DNA from: Schizochytrium sp. TIO01
Lineage: Eukaryota > Sar > Bigyra > Thraustochytrida > Thraustochytriidae
Length of the DNA stretch: 64,000 nucleotides
Direction of reading: 5' to 3'
NCBI GenBank assembly: GCA_004764695.1
Contig: SMSO01000036.1
Coordinates: 1,136,001 to 1,200,000 of the forward strand
Shown: positions 10,265 to 19,670 of the stretch, piece by piece
How the letters are laid out: each line of letters opens with the position of its first letter
Numbering within the stretch: position 1 is the first letter of the stretch
Notes under the pieces: model-generated
What the model saw: the letters and a program-made list of their open reading frames with translations, nothing else
Databases searched by the model: none
Told to the model about the DNA's origin: nothing
Made by a program: the position numbers and the translations under genes

Positions 10265-12725
10265 ATGAACTTATGGAACTTATGGAACTTGTGGAACAAT
10301 GGCCGTAAGTCGGAGTTGTACTTCTTTTTGCTCAGTTCGATGTAAACTCGTCGCGGTTGATGAATTAATCACCCAATCAACCAATCTCGTTTCAGGGCTG
10401 CAAAGCCACCTTGCCTCGGTGGTCTTGATGAAGCGTGCGCGAAATAGTCCAGAATCACCTCGCAAGGAGCGCCTTGTCTCTACCTCCGCGAGGTTGCTCG
10501 CTCTGACAATGGGCTCTTCGTTCACTGCTGAAGAGGGGGCGGAGAGACGAAGATTTCTCAGCACGCCTTATGTCTGCGGAGCTCTTGAAACCCAGCATAG
10601 TGCGGCGGGATCTAGGAGCTCTTCTCACGATAGTGTGCGAGATTGTACGATTAAATTTAGGTCAGCTTGGAAGGGTTCTACGGATGCCAAGGGTAGCAGG
10701 AGGGTCCGAAGACAGTCCTTTCTAGGGGGCATTTTTTATGTTTTTGTAGTCTCAATTCTGATGCTAAGTTGGGGTTCGCAAAGATGTGTTGCAGAGCGCG
10801 TGTGCACGAGCTGTGATTCTGACGTTTCGGAAGATTATTTAACCACTGTTGTAAGACCGGTTCTCATTGACTTTTTTTACAACTACGATGGAATCGAGTT
10901 TGCTCGCAAAATAGGTGGTGCTGTACGACTTTTGTTCCACGACTCGGCTACGTACAATGCGACTTCGGATGATGGCGAACCCAATGGGTGCTTGGAAATG
11001 GATGATCCTGGTAACGGCGGTATCGCTCCAGTAACGGCGGCGCTTTCTGCACTTTATGTAGACCTCGACAAGCGTGACAACTTTTCACGTGCAGATTTTT
11101 GGCAATATGCCGGTCTTGTGGCTACAGATGTGGGTTTTGCGCGTGTCATCGCTGAGGGGGAAATATCCTCCGATACCTTAGACTCATACAATGGGACAGC
11201 CACAACAAACTATCGTTTTGGACGTATAGACAATGATGTCACATGCAACGCTTCTGGTTTTTGGAATGGAAGTGGAGAGAGCATAGAGTATGACCGGCTG
11301 CCGGTTGCAAACGGTGACTTCGCGCATATTTTCGGAATATTTGTTACGCGTATGGGCATGACACTGCGGGAGCTGGTGGCAATTGTGGGGGCTCACACCC
11401 TGGGTGCTGCTACCTCTGATGGTTCAGGAAATAATGGCATATGGGTAGAAAAAAATGACGTCTTTGATAATCAGTTCTACATAGATATGCTAGATATGGA
11501 CTGGACTAGAGAAATGGTTTACTTTGGCGTTAATAACAGCTCGCGTACATTTCAATGGATCGCTGACGCGGACGATGGCGTAGAATTAATGATGTTAAAC
11601 ACAGACCTTAGCCTGATCTATCAGCTTGAGCCAGCATCTACCTCAATAGATCCAACGTGTACGGTGACATCAAGCTGCGCCTACAATCTTAATGATGATG
11701 AACTTCAAGCACGATTAATAGTCGAAGAGTTTGCAGGTGGGGCGCGTGGTACCACTCGCAACTCGACCACAAAGCTACAAGGGATGGTGGCGTGGTATAA
11801 AGCAGTTGTGCCAGCATTTATTCATATGGGTGAGCTTGGGTACGAAGATTCTTTACTCGAGCCATGTGTTTTGGCTGCTGAATGCACCGGTGGGGTCGTA
11901 GATAATTCCTCACTCGTGCATACTCAGCTCACTATTCTGATTGACGACACCTACAAGTCTACTTATCATAGTACATTGGCGTTCCGTTCAGTTGTGATCG
12001 GAAATATTGCAGATGCATTTGACATGAATTCAAGCCGCATCACAGTTGATAGCGTGCGTTCAGGAAGTGTGATTGTAAAGGCCAGTCTGTATCTTGACCC
12101 GATTGATGACGCTCGCCAAATCCTGGTGCTTCGAGACGACGATACTGTGCTCAGCCTATTGCAAGGGGCCTTTGCGTCAGAAGTGAGCTCAGGAATAGTT
12201 GGCGAGCTAGTTTTAGTGCGAAGTGAGAGGATCTCATCACCTGTGTCAACACGTACTTCTGTGACAGCCTTGCCTTCGGATGTAACAGAAGACTTGCAAG
12301 GGCCCTTCCAATCATCTTCTATTAATGCTAAGTTTACGGTTGTTGGAAGCGCTGTGACAGGGCTGGTTGTTGTTCTCATCACGTCTATCCTCCTTTGCCT
12401 GACTTATTCGGCGAAGGACCCGATAGACTTGGAGAGTCAAAACGAAACTGCTCGACAGCAACGTGCGGCAGGTCGCTTGGCCACGTTAGCACCGCGGGAC
12501 TTTAACTCAGCAGCTCTTGACCTGTCATATGCATCGACCTGGGGTCCTACAGTTGATGAATATGCGGATGGAGACGATGAAACATCAGGAAAGAAGCATA
12601 GAAAGCACCGAAAGGGCAAGAAAAATCGTGGTAGTAGCAGTGGTAGTAGCAGCAGCGGTGGACACCGACGACATGCAGGCGATGATGATTCTCAGGAGAC
12701 AAGTCATCATCATCACCATTCCTAA
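10265..12725 (+). CDS. Membrane-anchored plant-type heme peroxidase with SEA-like domain
   Basis: The catalytic domain carries the distal RLLFHD motif (Arg codon 10926, His codon 10938) and the proximal heme-ligand motif LVAIVGAHTLG (His codon 11394). These define the ascorbate/plant peroxidase superfamily, which reduces H2O2 at the expense of an organic donor. A hydrophobic segment before the domain (FLGGIFYVFVVSILMLSW, about 10719-10775) looks like a signal anchor. After the enzyme comes a SEA-like segment (about 11920-12130), then a TM helix (about 12334-12405) and a basic, Ser-, Gly- and His-rich tail. The active site therefore probably faces the lumen or outside. Start: ATG 10299 opens the long frame, but GTAAGT at 10305 and TTTCAG at 10390-10395 define a 91-base intron. 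Splicing it joins ATG 10265 (MNLWNLWNLWNNGR) in frame, giving 789 aa. I chose that model; ATG 10299 remains possible. Confidence 0.82.
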
Positions 12726-12923
12726 AATTCCCATCATTTCCGGGCGCGGTTGTATATTAAGAGATAATCAAATATGGTCACTAGTTTGTTTTTATTTCAC
12801 ACAGTTCCCTGGCTTGCCTTTTGCGATAACAGCAGTTCTAAAAAGGAATGTTTTAAAGATACTTTTGATCTTGTACAATTTTCTTTGGAAAGTATCGTAA
12901 AATCAATTTCTTATTTAACAATT

Positions 12924-13355
12924 TTACTTTGAAAAAATGCGCTTCGCCTCTGTATCGCCAATTTTAAGTCTCATCTCTAGAGTAGATGCATCGAGAAGCT
13001 GACGCGTAATCGTAACCTCTTTCTTCGACATCAGTGTGCGCACAATCAATTCTGTACTACCTGAACCCCATTCTGCTGATGCTTGGACTGGACCATCTGC
13101 ACTGTCTACCATCTGTTTTCCGCCACCGATGATAAAAACATTCTCAATAATTCTCTGGCCTGTTGTCTTGATTGTGAGTTTGTCTCCATCAATTTTGATT
13201 TTCACTTGGTGACTTCCAATACCATAATTCATGGCGCTAGCAAGTTTTCTCTTCGCCCAACCCACCCCTACAGCTTTAAGAAACGCATCCATGTTCTCTT
13301 GATCTGTGTTTGTCCAATCACCACTCCATGCATCTTGACTTAAAACAGCAGTCAT
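12924..13355 (-). CDS. Fatty-acid-binding-protein (FABP/iLBP) family member, 143 aa
   Basis: The start is ATG 13355 and the stop is TAA at 12926-12924. The N-terminal WSGDWTNTDQENMDAFLKAV followed by GVGWAKRKLASA matches the FABP signature (G-x-W, then N/E-F/M-D-x-F/Y, then LGVG.A.RK). Alternating hydrophobic strands follow, as expected for a ten-stranded beta barrel (VKIKIDGDKLTIKTTG, ELIVRTLMSKKEVTITRQL). Length is close to the usual 130-140 residues. No signal peptide is seen, so it is cytosolic. FABPs bind and shuttle fatty acids and other hydrophobic ligands. The terminal Arg-x-Tyr ligand-binding signature typical of animal FABPs is not obvious, so ligand type is open. The gene converges on the peroxidase gene with about 200 bases between them. 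Confidence 0.8.
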   Translation of the reverse strand: MTAVLSQDAWSGDWTNTDQENMDAFLKAVGVGWAKRKLASAMNYGIGSHQVKIKIDGDKLTIKTTGQRIIENVFIIGGGKQMVDSADGPVQASAEWGSGSTELIVRTLMSKKEVTITRQLLDASTLEMRLKIGDTEAKRIFSK

Positions 13356-14513
13356 TATACGATCTCTTCACTCGCTACTTTGCTACAGCTATCGCTCAAT
13401 CGCTCTACACTTCAATTTTCGTCTTGCTTGAGTCTTGCTTTAGTCTTAGTTTTGCGCTTCAACTCTTTAATTCCGGGTTTGCTGGGGTCGCCCTTGCATG
13501 TGTTTCTTTTGTCATCAGCTTTCTGCCTCTCAATCTCACCTAATTATCTCTCTAGTTATTCGTTCGTACGGTCTCAAACCCAAACTCAGGTACTTTTGCA
13601 CATTCGTTCGTACAGCCTAGACCACTTTCAGTGAACCTTTCCGGTATAAGCTGAATTAGACATACCCTCCTTTAAGTCGGCATCATAAATCAAACAAAGC
13701 AAACGAATACGAACTAACCTGAGCAGTAGCAGGTAACTACCCGTACTTTCAATGAGTTCATCGAGCCTTGGACAAAATCTCAGTTCAAGTCCGTGGCTCC
13801 TTTGTTCGTGGTCAACGTCGCTGTCCTTTGCCTGGCCGTATTTCAGCTACTTTTGCTCCATTACAACATCCTGCAACAACAGTTTATGATATCTCTTACG
13901 AGCGGCATCTTACCGACCTCGAAGTGTATTAAGCTGCCTGAACTCAAGTTCTTTTGCATTCTCTTCGTACTCGTTGAGCTCCAGCTCTATTTCGACCTTG
14001 CTCCTTTGGGATTGCAGCGATTGTCTCGCTCCCCGATGGTAGCGCTTGAGGAGTGACTTGAAATACCACCTGCGCGAAGGTTTCAATCCTCGGAAATTTC
14101 CACAGTCCAGTGCAAGCAAGCAAGCAAAGGTCGCAGAGGCTTCGAAGCAAACGCAATTCTCTCGCAAGATCGAGCACCCGGCCAGGACGTACTTGCGTTG
14201 GCCCAACCCAGTCACGAAGAGCGCATTTTCGCAGAGGCCGCTCAGGCTTTGTGTCACGGGTTTGAGGGCGGTGGCGGCAGCTTCATTGCGCGAAGGTTGG
14301 TTACTTACTTACAGCGAAGAGACTTGTTGGAGTTAGTACCAAACTTGGTCCCATGTAGGATCCACGGCGAATGAAGAATGAAGAAGGAGTAGTGGAGACA
14401 ATATCCCGCTTCGAGGATCCCGAAAGCGCCTGGGCAGACCTCTTCTTCGAAGAAAATACAGGCGCGCAATAAATAAGCACAGCACGTCACCAGCAGAGGG
14501 AGGGAGGGCCAAG
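13356..14513. other. Divergent intergenic region, 1.16 kb
   Basis: This lies between the divergently transcribed FABP-like and DsbA-like genes. Several short overlapping frames occur on both strands (for example 13910-14257 minus and 14046-14336 plus). They lack ATG starts in good context or any domain-like composition. It most likely holds two promoters and 5' UTRs; no RNA gene recognised. Confidence 0.5.
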
Positions 14514-15224
14514 ATGGTCTTTCGTATGTCTTTGGCCGCTTTGGCGGCGCTTCTGGTGCAGGTTCTTGCGGTACTTTCGATTCATGAGCGCGGCATCTCG
14601 GCCAAGGCTCAGGCCGTGCCGATCCCGGCGACCTATGATGGATACAGCCAAGGCCCGGCAGGAGCTGCTGTTCACGTGGAGTTCTTCTATGACCTCATGT
14701 GTCCAAACTGCAGAGACTCGTGGCCTGCGATTAACAGGACCATGCAGCACTTTCGCAACTCTGGAGACCTTCGTATTACAATGCACACATTTCCTTTGCC
14801 GTATCATCATAATGCATTTCTTGTCGCTCAAGTAGCGCACGCGCTTGGAGAAAACAAAATATGGGACTGGATGGAAGTCATCTATGCCAATCAGGAGAAG
14901 TTTGGAAATGCTGCTACCGCAGACATGACCCGCGAGGAAGTCCAGGCTGCTCTCGGCGATCTCGCCGAGAATCACGGACTTCCTCGAGACGTAGTACTGA
15001 ACGGCCTCAAGAGCTCTGATGTGGATCAAGCTACACGTGTGTCCTGGAAATACGCTTGCTATCGTGGAGTATCTGGGACTCCCACGTATCTTGTCAATGG
15101 AGTTCCGGCCCCAACTGAAGCTGGAGGATGGTCATCCACACAATGGATTCGCTTCATTGATCAGATCCGGGCCCAAGGCGTTTCTCAGGACATTTTTCAC
15201 CCAAATTCTGCTGTTCAGTCCTAA
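14514..15224 (+). CDS. Secreted DsbA-like thioredoxin-fold protein, 236 aa
   Basis: ATG 14514 is followed by a classic signal peptide (MSLAALAALLVQVLAVL). The mature part has the thioredoxin-fold layout of DsbA-type proteins. The first strand VEFFYDLMCPNC carries a CxxC active site (Cys63-Pro-Asn-Cys66) and is followed by a long helix (SWPAINRTMQHF). A helical insertion comes next, and then the cis-proline loop GTPTYLVNG near residue 190. Two Cys in a CPNC dithiol suggest thiol-disulfide oxidoreductase or protein-folding activity in the secretory pathway. No ER-retention signal is seen at the C-terminus (NSAVQS), so it may be secreted or vacuolar. Specific substrate unknown. Confidence 0.82.
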   Translation: MVFRMSLAALAALLVQVLAVLSIHERGISAKAQAVPIPATYDGYSQGPAGAAVHVEFFYDLMCPNCRDSWPAINRTMQHFRNSGDLRITMHTFPLPYHHNAFLVAQVAHALGENKIWDWMEVIYANQEKFGNAATADMTREEVQAALGDLAENHGLPRDVVLNGLKSSDVDQATRVSWKYACYRGVSGTPTYLVNGVPAPTEAGGWSSTQWIRFIDQIRAQGVSQDIFHPNSAVQS

Positions 15225-16031
15225 ACTTATGTAGATCCAATTATAACTCACTATGATTAATATATGCGCCATCCAGATGTCAAAATTCGGTTCTTCGCCG
15301 AGTCTTTCCGAAGGAAGATTTATTGAACGAGATGAGAAACATCGTGGGCTTCGATTTCGGAGGACCTTTCGAGTAGCCGAATCATCCTCTCGACCATGCT
15401 TGCAATTTCGCATTTGCGGACAAGGACCTCATGCTCCCGGTTGTCGATCCCACACACTCACCAACACCCCAATGAGGAATCCGCCCCTCATTAAATATAT
15501 AGAATTTCATATCAATTTAGTAACCAGCTCTAGATGTGAAGAAGTTCCCACCAGCTTTCAAAGCCTCTCAACAGCCAGCTTATCGATCTTTCTCTGGCCT
15601 TCCCTTCAGCCGCTCTTCTCAGAATCTCTTTGCTTTCTACTCCCAACATCAGTTCAAGAGCTCACAACATCACAACATCACGGACAGAGCGAAGCCGGCC
15701 CCTGCTACGAGCTTTGGTACTCCACTTTGTTTCATTCCCCTGTGGTTCATCTCATTTCCCCCTGTTCCCTCAATCTTCCTCTAATCGGATTTCCATTTCC
15801 TTTGCTCGAAGATCCGTCCACCTCGTGCCCAAACTTGCAGAAGCTTCAAGTCCGTCGAGTCGAGTAGGTTCTGTGCTGTGCTGTGCATAACTGGCATTGC
15901 TATCTCTGCATGTCTGAGATGGATGCAAACGCTGCACAGACCGAGGCTCCAGGCACTCCCTGCTCTTCGTCAGCAGAGCTGGACTGGGTCCAAAAGGGCT
16001 GATTGAAAAGCTGGCTTCTTTAATTCAAGCG

Positions 16032-16207
16032 CCAATCAATACATCAATCAATCAATCAATCAATCAATACATCAATCAATCAATCAATACATCAATCAAT
16101 CAATCAATCAATACATCAATCAATCAATACATCAATCAATACATCAATCAATCAATCAATCAATACGTCAATCAATACATCAATCAATACATCAATCAAT
16201 CAATCAG
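16032..16207. repeat. ATCA/CAAT microsatellite with interspersed ATAC units
   Basis: About 176 bases of CAAT repeats are interrupted at irregular intervals by ATACAT, giving a higher-order CAATCAATACAT pattern. One unit carries a G (ATACGT) and the array ends in CAGTGA. Confidence 0.95.
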
Positions 16208-16439
16208 TGAAGTTCTTTCAGAACAGTGGAACATCTTTTTAATGTTGAGGGTTCATTTCATTTCATTTCATTTCGCTTCTTCTCTTCTTCGCTCCTTCTC
16301 TCATCATAGGTACGTATGTATGTATATGCACTCCTATGCTATTTTATTTCATCATTTTAGGAAAAAATAAATAATTTAATTTTAAATTAAGTTAAAAAAT
16401 AGTGCCATCTATCTATCTACGATGGAGAGACCGCCCTTA

Positions 16440-16520
16440 AAAGTTCTCACTATTTTTGTTGTTATTATTATTATTATATATATATATATAATTTTTTTTA
16501 ATTTTTTTTTTAATTTTAAA
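16440..16520. repeat. AT-rich simple repeat
   Basis: TTATTATTATTA runs into a TATATATA tract and then T-rich and TTTAATTTTAAAT sequence. It is simple-sequence, non-coding DNA. Confidence 0.85.
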
Positions 16521-17535
16521 TAACTAACTAATAATGTTTGTTTTCTAGATACTATAAAGTGCTTTTCTCCAGTGTATGATAAGCTTGACCGGGCCAAGCA
16601 AGAGCAGGATATGATGCACAATGCTCCTTCAAAGCGAACTTCTCGCGATTTGCAGCACAGCAGGCACCTCGCCCCTCCCAATTCCACCTGGTGCATAGCC
16701 ACAGGTGCTAGAGACAAATGAGATCGAGAAGATGAAGATGGGTCGCTTTTCATTTTTGGAGTATGTATGTATGTATGAATGTATTTATTTCTTTTGGGCT
16801 ATTCGAGGCTGAAAGAACTTTTTGTTTGGAGCAAAAAGAAGAAAAAGAAAGAGATTTGAAGCAAAAGGAAGTCAAGTCTCGCTCCTAACAGGTCCTAGGC
16901 AAGTCCTACGTGCGTTGGTGGTAGCACTCACTTAGGGAGTGGTAGCAGTGCCTCTTGTCTCATTGACCTGTCTTCTGTTTGTCTGTCTGTCTGGTGCCTC
17001 GAAACTAGAGCCCGATCCCGGCGCAGAGGCAGCCCTCCTTCCCTCGCGGCTGCGGGCGAGGCGGCCTTACCTGGGAGCGCCAGCTGCTGTGCCGCCGCGA
17101 GTTTTCTTTTTTTTCTTTCGCTCCCACCCCTGCAGGGCGGCCCAAGGCGAGATATTGCAGGCGAGAGCCGCGCTTCCTTCCACGGAGGCAGCGGTCATTT
17201 CTTCTCTTCGCGCAGTCTCAGGCCCGCTCCTGAGCCTTGAGAAAGGAGCTGCGGTGGTCGATTCAACCCTCCTGCCCACGCCTAGTCCTACGGGAACCTG
17301 GCATCGTGCTGCCTCTCGTGTTCTCTTCGTAGGGGCTGCTTACTTCTTCATCTTACTTTATCGCCATCTTAAGACCATCTGCAGATCATCAAGATCATTA
17401 TCACTAGATTGGACTTTGACCGGCAACCACGACGTAATTCTAGGACTTTCTGGCAATATTGGGGCTGTGGAGATTTTGTAAATCTACTTGCAAAGTTGGA
17501 TTTGAGTTGAGGTTGTGCTCACGGAAGTTGTGAAG

Positions 17536-19191
17536 ATGACGACCTCAGGCGAAGGCGAGTCAAGCGCCCGAGCGGTGCTGATGCAGGGGTTTCTGGAGAA
17601 ACGGAGTGTGACGCAGAGGTTTGGACGTCATTCATGGAAACGGCATTATTTTGTGCTAGATGATCAACGTAACTTGGCGTACTATGATGCCTCACGGGGC
17701 ATTCTGCGAGGACAGGTTCTCCTCACGGGAGACTCGACCGTCAAAGAGCTCTCCGTTGGAGGTGAAAGAGAGTTCTGTGTGCAACTTTCCACCCCGTATG
17801 TCACCATGGTTCTCGAGGCACCCAGTCAACAAGAGCGCGAGTCGTGGAAATCCAGCTTGCAAGTAGTGATCGGTCAGGCCAAAATGACACGGTCTAAAAT
17901 TCAGGATGTGCGCCGTAAGGCCCGCGAGCTTCGTGTCCCGCAAAACCTTGGTGAGACTGGCCGCGGCACTCACACGTTTCGCGCAGGTGGAAGCACCTTT
18001 GAAGTAGATACCCGTTACACCCTGGTGGATGTGATTGGACAGGGCGCCTACGGTATGGTGGTAGCAGCGAATGACTCGGTAACTGGTAATCAGGTAGCAA
18101 TTAAGAGGATTCGTGGAGTTTTTGACAACATGATTGATGGTAAGCGAATTTTGCGTGAGGTTAAGCTCTTGCGATTCCTCAGTCACAAAAATATAAGCCA
18201 TATCATTGATCTTATGCGCCCTGCACCGGTCCCTGGCCAACCGCCCACCAAATTTGACGATATTTACATTGTCCTCGACAAGATGGACACCGATCTTAAC
18301 AGGGTAATCTACTCGGAACAAAACTTTCTGATCAACACATTCAGTTTCTCATGTTCCAACTACTCAGCGCCGTACACTACTTAGCTACGGCCAATGTAAT
18401 CCATCGTGATTTGAAACCAAGCAACATTCTGGTCAACTCGGCCTGTGAACTCCGAGTGTGTGATTTTGGTTTAGCCCGTGGTATGCACGCCGAGACTGAG
18501 GACCTCACCATTTACGTTGTTACACGCTGGTACCGCGCTCCAGAGCTTATTCTTGCTTGTGACCACTACTCGAGCGCAATCGACATATGGTCCGTTGGTT
18601 GTATTTTTGCAGAGCTCATGACTCGTCGTCCTCTTTTTCCCAGGTGAAGACTTCCTGCATCAGCTTCGGCTCATTTGCCAAGTTCTCGGAAGTCCATCCA
18701 ACGAAGAAATGGCCTTTATGTCTGAAGGATCAGCCAATAGGTACCTTCGTGAATTGGAGTTCCGCCCCAAGAAACCGTGGAACACTGTCAAAGGCCTTGA
18801 AAACGCCCCGCCAGAGGCGCTTGATTTGCTTAGTAAGATGCTTACCTTCTCACCTAAGGACCGTATCACTGCCTTGGAGGCCCTCAAACACCCATACTTA
18901 AAAACTTATCATCGCCAGCCCATCCGCTCAGCCCCGCGTCCATTTGATCTTGAGTCTATTGAGCAAATGGATCTGACTCGTAAGCAATTGCGCCAAGCGA
19001 TGAGTCAAGAAATCGCTCATTACCGTGGTCTCGGAGCGTACAGCTCCGGATCCAATTTTCCGCCTCAACAGGGGCAACCTCAGGTACAACCGCAACAACA
19101 ATCACAGCTGCCACAGTCCACAATGCGATCGGAGACCTCTGCAAACTCAGCCACACCGCCCATTCCTGAGCAGCACTCTGTGAGACCTTGA
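17536..19191 (+). CDS. PH-domain MAP kinase, broken by two one-base frameshifts
   Basis: From ATG 17536 the protein opens with a PH domain (about residues 16-115, [13 protein letters not shown] to [10 protein letters not shown]), which should bind phosphoinositides. A CMGC/MAPK kinase domain follows: P-loop GQGAYGMV at residue 168 and VAIK Lys190. It continues with [10 protein letters not shown] (about 18403), DFG, activation-loop TIY (18507-18515) and TRWYRAPE. The C-lobe carries GSPS and [14 protein letters not shown], and a Gln/Pro-rich tail ends the protein. The frame changes twice. At 18325-18330 one base is missing (SEQNF then [12 protein letters not shown]). At 18639-18642 one base is extra (PLFP then GEDFLHQL). 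All three pieces are fully conserved kinase sequence, so assembly or sequencing indels are likelier than a pseudogene. The activation loop TxY normally has E, P, G or D in the middle; Ile is unusual. As written, the frame ends early at 18384. Confidence 0.85.
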
Positions 19192-19670
19192 GCAGGATGT
19201 AGTAACTTTTATTCTGCGCTTTGTCATCAAAAATTAAATTGACCGCACTTTTCACTTTACTAGGCAGAGGATCAACGTCTCGATCAATCTCGCCCAGAAA
19301 TATATTCATTCGCACATACACATACACTTACCCACATGTAGCTTTTTTGCCTAACTCATAATTCTAAAAATGCATACACTCATGAATTTTCAAGTTTCAT
19401 GTCTCCTTCTATTTTCATCTAGTCGTCCAACACAATTCCAATTTCACTCAACACATTAAATATATATATTATATAATATATAGAGAGAGAGATAATTCTT
19501 TTACAACTCAAATCGTTTGTAAGATCCACTCTTCTCTGAAAGAAGCGTTTACTTTCATTTGATGGATTCAATTCAGTGGCAACTTATGATTTATGATAAA
19601 GATCTTGGGTCAAAGTAAAATTACATAAATATTCTTTCGATGATCAATACACTCATAATCATTACATCTA
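19192..19670. other. Convergent spacer with AT/GA simple repeat
   Basis: This is 3' flank of the MAPK and Treslin-like genes. It is AT-rich with a TATATA tract followed by GAGAGAGA near 19457-19492. No gene seen. Confidence 0.6.

Larger units (their letters stand above)
15225..17535. other. Repeat-rich intergenic region, 2.3 kb
   Basis: This region lies between the DsbA-like gene and the MAPK gene. It contains a long ATCA-type microsatellite (16032-16207), a TTCAT pentamer run near 16250-16275, TATG repeats near 16310-16330 and 16760-16780, and an AT-rich block near 16440-16520. Overlapping frames at 15253-15890 read in all three phases with Ser/Pro-rich composition and are probably not genes. 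The right end, with pyrimidine-rich stretches, is probably the MAPK promoter and 5' UTR. Confidence 0.55.

Noticed and set aside
12709-12725. C-terminal His run of the peroxidase as a cloning tag
   Set aside because: It follows a natural Ser/Gly/Asp-rich tail with normal genomic flanks and is five His plus Ser, not an added tag.
15253-15890. Three overlapping plus-strand frames of 80-200 codons
   Set aside because: All three phases are open because of C/T-rich sequence; none has a convincing start or domain.
16032-16207. CRISPR-like array
   Set aside because: Units are four-base microsatellite repeats with no unique spacers.
16939-17481. 180-codon plus-strand frame before the MAPK gene with a hydrophobic start
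   Set aside because: It begins at GTG, has low-complexity Phe and Ala/Arg runs from simple sequence and no family features. It sits where the MAPK 5' UTR is expected.
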